Assembly: GCA_022826005.1 (NCBI GenBank)
Contig: JAJDVT010000063.1
Location: forward strand, 1-64,000
Source: Gemmatimonadota bacterium
Lineage (GTDB): Bacteria; Gemmatimonadota; Gemmatimonadetes; Longimicrobiales; Gaopeijiaceae
DNA: 64,000 nucleotides
Direction of reading: 5' to 3'
Part shown: piece after piece, positions 1 to 6,760 of the stretch
Position numbering within the stretch: position 1 is the stretch's first letter
How the letters are laid out: each line of letters begins with the position of its first letter
Notes under the pieces: model-generated
Database searches by the model: none
Seen by the model: only the letters and a program-made list of their open reading frames with translations
Told to the model about the DNA's origin: nothing
Program-made: the position numbers and the translations under genes

Positions 1-96
1 CTCTCCGGACTTCTCGTCCTCGCTCGCTTCTCCAGAGTCGCTCGCTGCCCCTCTCCACCGTTGGAAGGGCGAAAGCACAAACCAAATCACACACTA
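1..96. other. Left window edge, downstream of the GHKL ATPase gene
   Basis: This is the sequence just 3' of the first gene, read on the minus strand. A minus-strand frame with a GTG near position 60 stays open to the window edge, so a co-directional downstream gene may begin here. The stretch is too short to support a call, and no terminator hairpin was seen. Confidence 0.3.
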
Positions 97-1809
97 TCAA
101 CCCCAAGAACTAATCGTCCGTGAAAGCGGGGCAGGTCCATCACCCTCAAAGTCATCCCGCAGCGCAAACTGAACTTGGCCGACAACGCGGATGCTGCCGG
201 TGCCGACCGCTTGGGGGCGGGGCGTCGGCAAGATCCTGAACGCGCGGTCGCCTGCAGGCGGCGGTGGGCTTGTCCCTGGTCCGGTCATTAGCTGCCGCAT
301 CACCCGATCAAACTCAGGCAAAGAGACCTCCTCCACCGGGCGTGGCGGGGGTTTCAGCGTTCGCCGGAAATCGCCGACAGCACTCTTGATTCGCTCCACT
401 ACCCTGACGGCAACACGGAGGTCATCGTCGCTCACGTCTTCGCTGCTGGTCTGCCAGCAGTCGTGCCCCTTCGGCTCGGTGCGACGCAGGGCCGCGTCAA
501 TCGCTTCATCCGCCACGAAAACACCGCGCAGAAGCGGCCGCGTTGACTCTCGTCCCACGGGCAGGTACTCAACCACCATGCGAGGATCCCGAACCAACGC
601 CACAAGCGTGCGGTCCCGGTGCTGAGGTGAGTCGGCCCTTGACTCTGGATACGACCAACCATCCAAGTCGGAAGTGAGAGCCAAGGTGCCTGTTGCCGGG
701 GCCTGAAAGCGCCTCACGCGCGTGCCCTCCTGCACGTGCGGGGTGGGATGGACGGCCAGATCATAGGCCTGACGGAAGGACTCCAACACCGCATCGCGCT
801 TGGGCCGCGGCATCAGCTCATCGCCGCTTGCGCGAGTTATCCGCACCGAGAAGTCAACGCTTGGATCCTCAAGGGCCGGCCACCAGTGCCGTTCTGCAGC
901 GCGTCGCAGATCGTCGGGATCCACCACCGGATCAACGATCAGAAATGTGGTTCCGATCTCAGCGGGGTTCTCCGCGTTGCGAACTGGCAGGCCCAGCGCG
1001 CTGGCCGCTGCATCAGCATCGGCGTCCTCAAGCGGCTTCACCTTAATCCCCTCGGACTCACCAAAGCGGCCGAACCCCGTATAGTGACGGTTGCCGACCC
1101 GGTGCTCGCCCCAATAGGTCATCCCGATCAAGCGTCGGGTGACTCCCGGGTCGTCATCCTGTTCCTCGAAACAGCTGTACGCGAAAACGGTTCGTGTGGC
1201 CGATCCCCGGATCATTCCCGCCTTGCCGTACCCGAAGGAGCCACCCCCTTCCCGCTTGGGCGTGTATCCGACAGAGCACATGGCCAGATACATCCGGCTG
1301 TCGACACCCCACGGACCGTACATCCCAGTGGTGCCGGATTCCGCGATCACCAGAACCCGGACTGGTCTGGATTCGTCCATGAGAGAGTCAAGGCATGACT
1401 CCGATGGAAGCCCCAGAGTCCTGCGTGCTTCGCCCTGGTCCCGACCTCCATTCGTCTCGTAGTGGGAGCGCTGCTCGGCAAGCTGCGACAAACCCAGCGC
1501 GCCGACCAAGCGTCGCTTGGCGGCGCCGGAGGCTTCCTTGAATTCAAACCTAACCTCAAAACTCGGAGGGGAGGCACAGTCGGCGCTGGGACTGACCCAA
1601 TTCCTCTGCAGCTCGCGGGCCGCGTCCCACGAATTCTGGATGACCTCGCGCATCATTACGGTAGCGTTTGATGGCGGGGCTTCAACCGCCAAGATCCCAG
1701 GAGCCTTGATTGGCTCGTTCCGAAACAGCTTGGAGATGTCCCCCGACATGCTGGTTCGATCGGGGTCGAATTCCTCCCACCGCCACGTTGGATGATTGGG
1801 GTCGGTCAT
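97..1809 (-). CDS. GHKL (HSP90/MutL-like) ATPase-domain protein, possible defence-operon member
   Basis: A 570-residue protein. The N-terminal part carries a Bergerat-fold signature. REVIQNSWDAA (about residues 54-64) matches the N-box pattern E..N..DA. GGGSFGYGKAG (about residues 190-200) resembles the glycine-rich ATP lid. The usual DxGxG box is only loosely matched, by ESGTTG near residue 158. The remaining two thirds have no domain I recognise. Proteins with this type of start (GDISKLF..., then a GHKL fold) are, to my knowledge, found in operons with Z1-domain ATPases and PD-(D/E)XK proteins, as in the MZA-type defence set. That placement is inference, because the next gene lies outside the window. 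Codon use looks less G+C-biased than the neighbours, consistent with acquisition. No clear Shine-Dalgarno precedes the ATG. Confidence is good for a real gene, moderate for the fold and low for the defence role. Confidence 0.65.
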   Translation of the reverse strand: MTDPNHPTWRWEEFDPDRTSMSGDISKLFRNEPIKAPGILAVEAPPSNATVMMREVIQNSWDAARELQRNWVSPSADCASPPSFEVRFEFKEASGAAKRRLVGALGLSQLAEQRSHYETNGGRDQGEARRTLGLPSESCLDSLMDESRPVRVLVIAESGTTGMYGPWGVDSRMYLAMCSVGYTPKREGGGSFGYGKAGMIRGSATRTVFAYSCFEEQDDDPGVTRRLIGMTYWGEHRVGNRHYTGFGRFGESEGIKVKPLEDADADAAASALGLPVRNAENPAEIGTTFLIVDPVVDPDDLRRAAERHWWPALEDPSVDFSVRITRASGDELMPRPKRDAVLESFRQAYDLAVHPTPHVQEGTRVRRFQAPATGTLALTSDLDGWSYPESRADSPQHRDRTLVALVRDPRMVVEYLPVGRESTRPLLRGVFVADEAIDAALRRTEPKGHDCWQTSSEDVSDDDLRVAVRVVERIKSAVGDFRRTLKPPPRPVEEVSLPEFDRVMRQLMTGPGTSPPPPAGDRAFRILPTPRPQAVGTGSIRVVGQVQFALRDDFEGDGPAPLSRTISSWG

Positions 1810-1819
1810 AGTCTGCGGT

Positions 1820-1903
1820 TAGCTATAGCTACTATCTCCACGCGATTTGGGGGTCGGAGCTGGGAAGCCGCTAATCTTCAACGCAGACCCACCCGCTTGT
1901 CAA
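1820..1903 (-). promoter_or_regulatory. Possible promoter and palindrome upstream of the GHKL ATPase gene
   Basis: Read on the minus strand, a consensus TTGACA lies at 1903-1898, followed after 17 nt by a poor -10 (TGAAGA, 1880-1875). A perfect 12-bp palindrome, TAGCTATAGCTA (1820-1831), sits 10 bp upstream of the start codon and could be an operator. The -35 match is good, the -10 match is weak, and the palindrome could be chance. Confidence 0.3.
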
Positions 1904-1965
1904 CGGTTTCTACGTCACGGCGAAGCTGCTTTCGGGCCATGCTTTCCACGCTGGATCCGGCTGCT

Positions 1966-4008
1966 CTACCTTGCGTCATCTAGCCTTCCAACCCGAGACC
2001 TAGCCCCCAGGTTCCGCCGGATCAGCGCCGCCGGGTCCAGATCCCGACCCATGAAGTCGCGGAACAGCTCCTCCGGATCGCGGCGGTCGCCCTGCGCGAG
2101 CACGCAATCGCGGAAGGTGCGGCCGACCTCGCCGTTCAGCACCCCGTCGGCGGCGAAGCGCGAGAAGGCGTCCGCCTCCAGGGTCTCCGACCAGATGTAG
2201 GAGTAGTAGGCCGAGGCGTAGCCTCCGGCGAAGAGGTGGGCGAAGGTGGGGAGGATGTGCCGCTCAACGAAGGCGTCCGAGGGGACGAAGGGGCGAAGCC
2301 GCTCCGCCGCGTAGTCCATCACGGGGGCGCCGCCGTCGTAGCCGCGGTGGAGCTCCAGGTCGAGGTTGGCGAAGGAGAGCTGCCGCATCTGCATCCAGCC
2401 GCCCATGAAGCGGCGCGCGGCGAGGAGGCGTTCCAGCATGGCGTCCGGGAGCGGCTCGCCGGTCTCGTGGTGGCGGGCGAAGAGGTCGAGGGCTTCCCGC
2501 TCCCAGCACCAGTTCTCCATGATCTGCGAGGGGACCTCAACCCAGTCCCAGGCGACGTTGACGCCGCCGCGCGCGGGGATCTCGACGCGCGAGGCGGTGT
2601 GGTGGAGGAGGTGGCCGAACTCGTGGAAGAGGGTGCAGACCTCGCGGTGGGTGAGCAGCGCGGGACGGGTGGCGGTGGGCGGGGTGAAGTTGCCGCCGAT
2701 GAAGGCGAGATGGGGGCGGAAGGCGCCGTCGGGGGTGGGGCCGCCGGCGACCAGGCTGTCCATCCAGGCGCCCTGCCGCTTCGTTTCGCGGGGGAACCAG
2801 TCGGTGTAGAAGGAGCCGAGGTGGAGCCCCGTCTCGTCGCGCACCTCGAAGTAGCCGACATCGGGATGCCACACGGCGGGGTTGTCCACCCGCAGCACGG
2901 AAAGGCCGAAGAGGCGCTCCGCGATCTCGAAGAGACCGGCCTGGACCTCTTCCAGCGGGAACCAGGGCCTGAGCATCTCGTCGTCCACGTCGAAGCGCTC
3001 CCTGCGCAGCTTCTCCATCAGCCAGGCGACATCCCAGGGCTGGAGGGAGCCGAGGCCGGAGCGGGTGGCATGCGCTTTCAGCTCGCCGGTGTCGCGTTCG
3101 TGGAAGGGGCGCGTGCGGTCGATGAGTTCGTCCAGGAAGGAGCGGACGCGCGAGCCCGAGCGGGCCATCAGCGTTTCGAGGCGGTAGTCGGGGAAGTCGG
3201 GGTAGCCGAGCAGCTCGGCGAGCTGGCGCCGCACCTCGAGGATGCGCGTGATGAGTGGCCGGTTGTCGCGCTCGCCTGTCGTACAGCGGTCCAGGTAGGC
3301 CGCGTGGATCTCGTGCCGGAGCGCGCGGTCGTCGGCGTGCTGCAGGACCGCCTGCACGCTGGGCAGGTCGAGGGTGATCAGCCATCCCTTTTCGTCCCGG
3401 TCGGCCGCGAGCTGCGCCGCGCGTTCCAGCGCCGTCTCCGGGAGGCCGGCCAACGCCGCAGATTCGGTGACGAGCTTGCCGTAGGCGGCGGTTTCCTCCA
3501 GGAGGTGCTCCTCGAAGCTGCGGCTGAGTTCGGAGAGTTCGAGGCGCAGGTCTTCCAGCGTCTTCTTCCGGGCCGGATCCAGCGCGGCGCCGGCGCGGCG
3601 GAAGTCACGCAGCGTGCGGTCCAGGTGGCGGCGGCGCAGGCCGGTGAGTGCGGCGGCCTCGCGGGATGCCGCGAATTCACGCAGCCGCGCGAATAGCCCT
3701 TCATGGTGATGGAGCCGACTCGAGAACCGCGTGACATCGGGGAGCGACGCCGCGTAGGCTTCGCGCAGATCCGGGGTGGCGTCCACGTTGTGCAGGTGGG
3801 AGACCGGCGACCAGGTGCGCTCCACCTCCTCGGTGAGGGCGTCCAGCGCCCCGAGGACGTCGTCGTACGAACCGCCCGAACCCGCGCCGAGCTCGTCGAT
3901 GCGCTCGGTGGCCCGCGCGAGGACCTCGGTGACCGCGGGGCCGACGTCGCCGGGCCGGATGCGGTCGAAGGGCACCGGGAAGGCGCGGTCAAGGAGCGGG
4001 TTGCCCAT
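1966..4008 (-). CDS. prlC: M3 family metallopeptidase (oligopeptidase A-like)
   Basis: A cytosolic zinc oligopeptidase of thimet/oligopeptidase A type, expected to degrade short peptides. It has 680 residues, the same as E. coli oligopeptidase A. The HExxH zinc site is H462-E-F-G-H466, and the helical N-terminal half has the usual acidic, Arg-rich character. No signal peptide is present. I chose the ATG at 4008 because it gives the family N-terminus (MGNPLL) and overlaps the stop of the upstream hydrolase gene by one base (TGATG), a coupled arrangement. The frame stays open further upstream, but only as antisense to the hydrolase reading. The family assignment is confident. The exact paralogue (PrlC versus Dcp) is less so. 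Confidence 0.92.
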   Translation of the reverse strand: MGNPLLDRAFPVPFDRIRPGDVGPAVTEVLARATERIDELGAGSGGSYDDVLGALDALTEEVERTWSPVSHLHNVDATPDLREAYAASLPDVTRFSSRLHHHEGLFARLREFAASREAAALTGLRRRHLDRTLRDFRRAGAALDPARKKTLEDLRLELSELSRSFEEHLLEETAAYGKLVTESAALAGLPETALERAAQLAADRDEKGWLITLDLPSVQAVLQHADDRALRHEIHAAYLDRCTTGERDNRPLITRILEVRRQLAELLGYPDFPDYRLETLMARSGSRVRSFLDELIDRTRPFHERDTGELKAHATRSGLGSLQPWDVAWLMEKLRRERFDVDDEMLRPWFPLEEVQAGLFEIAERLFGLSVLRVDNPAVWHPDVGYFEVRDETGLHLGSFYTDWFPRETKRQGAWMDSLVAGGPTPDGAFRPHLAFIGGNFTPPTATRPALLTHREVCTLFHEFGHLLHHTASRVEIPARGGVNVAWDWVEVPSQIMENWCWEREALDLFARHHETGEPLPDAMLERLLAARRFMGGWMQMRQLSFANLDLELHRGYDGGAPVMDYAAERLRPFVPSDAFVERHILPTFAHLFAGGYASAYYSYIWSETLEADAFSRFAADGVLNGEVGRTFRDCVLAQGDRRDPEELFRDFMGRDLDPAALIRRNLGARSRVGRLDDAR

Positions 4009-4727
4009 CACGGGCGAGGTTCGGTCTCCGCAAGCACCCGCTCGATCCAGCTGCGGGTCACCCCCGCCACCTCGGCGAGAACCTCGTCCTGGGTGCGCCC
4101 CGAGCGCTTCAGCATGCCGAGGGAATGGTCGCCCCCCTCGACGACGTGGAGGGTGGCCCGCGTGCCGATGCGCTCCAGGAGGGGGCGGAGAAGATCCAGG
4201 TCGGCCAGGCGGTCGCGCGTGCCCTGGTGGAAGAGCATGGGGCAAGGGACGTCCGCCAGGTGCTCGCCGCGCTCGCTCTCGCGGCGCCCCGGCGCGTGGA
4301 GGGGAAAGCCGAAGAAGACGAGACCGCGCACGTCCCGGGCACCAGCCCCTCCAGCCTCCTGGGCCTGCTCCGCCACCAGCGTCGACGTCATCCGTCCCCC
4401 CATCGACTTGCCGCCCGCAAGGAGCGGCAGCCCCGCGGCGCACTCCCGTCCCGCAAGCAGCGCAGAGCGCACCACCGCAAGCAGCCGCCGAATGTAGTCG
4501 GGCCGTTTCCTCCCTGCCTCCATGTACGCGAAGTTGTAGCGGAGCGTGGAAATCCCCTCCCCCGCCAGCGCGGCCGCAAGCCGCTCCATGAACGGATGGG
4601 TCATCGGCGCGCCCGCACCGTGCCCGAGCACGAGCAGGCCCACCGCATCCACCGCCTCCACCACGATCCCGGACACGGGCGGATGCCCCTCGCCCTCGAT
4701 CGTGATGTGGTGCCCGGTCGCTGTCAT
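4008..4727 (-). CDS. Alpha/beta hydrolase, TEX30/KANL3-like (dienelactone hydrolase clan)
   Basis: A 239-residue cytosolic alpha/beta-hydrolase. The oxyanion-type motif GHGAGA (about residues 35-40) and the nucleophile elbow GKSMGG (G-x-S-x-G, about residues 105-110) are clear. A late Asp and a His in GGDHSLG (about residue 208) complete a plausible triad. The pattern matches the TEX30/KANL3-like family of small hydrolases, whose substrates are mostly unknown. The gene lies 61 bp downstream of the gamma-glutamyltransferase gene and its stop overlaps the peptidase start, so the three probably share a transcript. I cannot name a substrate. A role with peptide or amino-acid derivatives would be only a guess from context. 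Confidence 0.85.
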   Translation of the reverse strand: MTATGHHITIEGEGHPPVSGIVVEAVDAVGLLVLGHGAGAPMTHPFMERLAAALAGEGISTLRYNFAYMEAGRKRPDYIRRLLAVVRSALLAGRECAAGLPLLAGGKSMGGRMTSTLVAEQAQEAGGAGARDVRGLVFFGFPLHAPGRRESERGEHLADVPCPMLFHQGTRDRLADLDLLRPLLERIGTRATLHVVEGGDHSLGMLKRSGRTQDEVLAEVAGVTRSWIERVLAETEPRP

Positions 4728-4788
4728 CTGGCCCCCGCGCGCCGTGAGGCGTTCTCCGTCGGCACGGCGCCCCCTTCCCCGCCCCCCG

Positions 4789-6639
4789 TCACCATGCGAT
4801 CCCGTAGTCCTCCCCGTGATTGCTGGAACCGCCCCACATCGTCCCTGTCGCGGCGTCGAAGAAGATCGCGTTGATCGGCCCGGAGGTGCGCGCGGCGAAG
4901 GTCAGCTCGTATCCCATCGCCTCCAGCTCGGCACGCACCCACGCGGGCACCCCCTCATTGAGCAGCAGGCGCCCCGGCTGCGACTCGTGCCCGCCGAACG
5001 AACTCCGCATCTGGTAGCTGTTGAAGTTGGCCGCCTCGGCCGCCTGCTGCACGTTCATCCCGAACTCGACCACATTCAGGAAGAACTGGAGCAGGTTCTG
5101 GTCCTGTCCGTCTCCGCCCTGCACCGCGAAGGAGAGGAAGGGCCGCCCGTCCTTCAGCGCCAGCGAGGGGGTAAGCGTGGCCCGCGGCCGCTTCCCCGGC
5201 TCCACCACGTTGTACGGCCCCGCGCGCTCGTCCAGCACGAAGCTCTGCATGCGCTGACTCATTCCGATCCCCGTCCGGCCCGCGATCACCGCCGGAATCC
5301 ATGCGCCGGACGGCGTGACCGACACCACCCAGCCGTCGGCATCCGCCGCCTGGATGGAGGTCGTGCCGGCGTAGAAGGCCTCCTCGAAGTCCATGCCCGC
5401 CGACTCAGGGGTGGCAACCGGACGCTCGTTCCAAGACTCAATGAGGTGCAGGAACGGGTTGGTGCCCCCCTGGAACGGGTACGGGTCGCCGGGAAGCACG
5501 TCCGGGTCGTTCCTCTCCCAGTTGATTCCGGCGGCGCGCGCGGCGGCGTATTCCTTCGACAGCAATCCCGCGATCGGCTCCTCGGGCGGATAGTAGGGAT
5601 CGCCGTAGTAGAAGTCGCGGTCGGCGAACGCCAGGTTCATGGCCTGGTAGAGCGCGTGGACGTAGCGGGTCGAATTGTACCCCATCGACGCCACGTCGAG
5701 CCCCTCCAGGATGTTGAGCGCCTGCAGGAGGACGGGTCCCTGCACCCAGGTGGTGAGCTTGTAGACGTCGATCCCCTTGTAGGAGGTCATGACGGGCTCT
5801 TCGATGTACACCCGCCAGTTGGCGAGGTCCTCCATCGTGTGAAGGCCGCCGACTTCGTTCGACGAGCGAACAAAGTCCTCGGCGATGTCGCCCCGGTAGA
5901 AGCGGTTGTAGGCGGCCATGATCGCGTCCCGGCGCGAGGCCCCCGCCGCCAGCGCCTCCGCCTCTGTCGCGACGAGCTTCTCCAGGGTGCGGGCGAGGTC
6001 CTCCTGGACGAAGATCTCGCCGGGCGAGGGGGCGGCGCGCTCCTCCCCGTAGTGGGGCAGGAAAACCTCCTTCGAGTACGGCCATCCCGCGATCCGTTCC
6101 TTCTCCCGCTCGATCGCGTTGGCGGCCTGGGCCTCGATCGGGTAGCCGCGCGCCATGTCGATCGCCGGGTCCAGCACCTCGGCCAGGCTCAGCCGTCCGT
6201 ACTCGGCGAGCATCACCATGAGGCCCCCGGGTGTGCCGGGCGTCACCGCAGCGAGCGGACCATACGCCGGCGGAATGTCCATCCCCTGCTCGCGGAAGAA
6301 CTCGGGCGTGGCCCCGGTCGGCGCGGCCCCGAGCGCGTTGATCCCGATCACCTTGCCGGTTTCGGGATTATGGATCAGCGCCTGGGTCTCGCCCCCCCAG
6401 CCCAGCACGTCCCACATGGTGGCGGTGGCGCCCAGCATGGCGCAGGCCGCGTCGACCGCGTTGCCCCCGCGCAGGAACATCATCGCCCCGGCCGTCGCCC
6501 CCAGCGGTTTGCCGGTGATCGCCATCCAGTCCTTGCCGTGGAGGACCGGCTTCTGGGTGGTCTGCGCGGTGGCGCCGCGGGGGACAACGGCGTAAGCGGC
6601 CAATACCAGGGCGCACGCCAGGATCGATCTACGGAACAT
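4789..6639 (-). CDS. Exported gamma-glutamyltransferase family protein, atypical active site
   Basis: A 616-residue Ntn-hydrolase of the gamma-glutamyltranspeptidase family, which transfers or hydrolyses the gamma-glutamyl group of glutathione-like substrates in the periplasm. The start at 6639 gives a clear Sec signal peptide (basic MFRRS, a hydrophobic stretch, then ATAQ), and a GGAAGA-like ribosome site precedes it. The family N-terminal glycine-rich core (GGNAVDAACAM) is present. The autoprocessing Thr should be T426 in GTTSIQ. Classical enzymes have TTH(Y/F)S here, so the His and the following aromatic are replaced by Ser and Ile. The canonical oxyanion and substrate loops are also divergent. 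It may therefore act on a different amide, or be a GGT-like acylase. It is first of a probable three-gene operon with the hydrolase and the M3 peptidase. Confidence 0.88.
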   Translation of the reverse strand: MFRRSILACALVLAAYAVVPRGATAQTTQKPVLHGKDWMAITGKPLGATAGAMMFLRGGNAVDAACAMLGATATMWDVLGWGGETQALIHNPETGKVIGINALGAAPTGATPEFFREQGMDIPPAYGPLAAVTPGTPGGLMVMLAEYGRLSLAEVLDPAIDMARGYPIEAQAANAIEREKERIAGWPYSKEVFLPHYGEERAAPSPGEIFVQEDLARTLEKLVATEAEALAAGASRRDAIMAAYNRFYRGDIAEDFVRSSNEVGGLHTMEDLANWRVYIEEPVMTSYKGIDVYKLTTWVQGPVLLQALNILEGLDVASMGYNSTRYVHALYQAMNLAFADRDFYYGDPYYPPEEPIAGLLSKEYAAARAAGINWERNDPDVLPGDPYPFQGGTNPFLHLIESWNERPVATPESAGMDFEEAFYAGTTSIQAADADGWVVSVTPSGAWIPAVIAGRTGIGMSQRMQSFVLDERAGPYNVVEPGKRPRATLTPSLALKDGRPFLSFAVQGGDGQDQNLLQFFLNVVEFGMNVQQAAEAANFNSYQMRSSFGGHESQPGRLLLNEGVPAWVRAELEAMGYELTFAARTSGPINAIFFDAATGTMWGGSSNHGEDYGIAW

Positions 6640-6760
6640 GGTCTTCCGACTCCGCGCGGGTGTGCTTCGCGGGCCTCGACAGACTACTCGGCGGCCCACC
6701 TCGGGAACGGCCCGTAGCCTAACGGCGCCCCCCTTTTCGGCGCCAGCCTCACACGGAGAT

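Noticed and set aside
4546-6717. A 720-codon plus-strand open frame over the hydrolase and gamma-glutamyltransferase genes
   Set aside because: It spans two unrelated genes and their junction on the opposite strand and has no recognisable domains.
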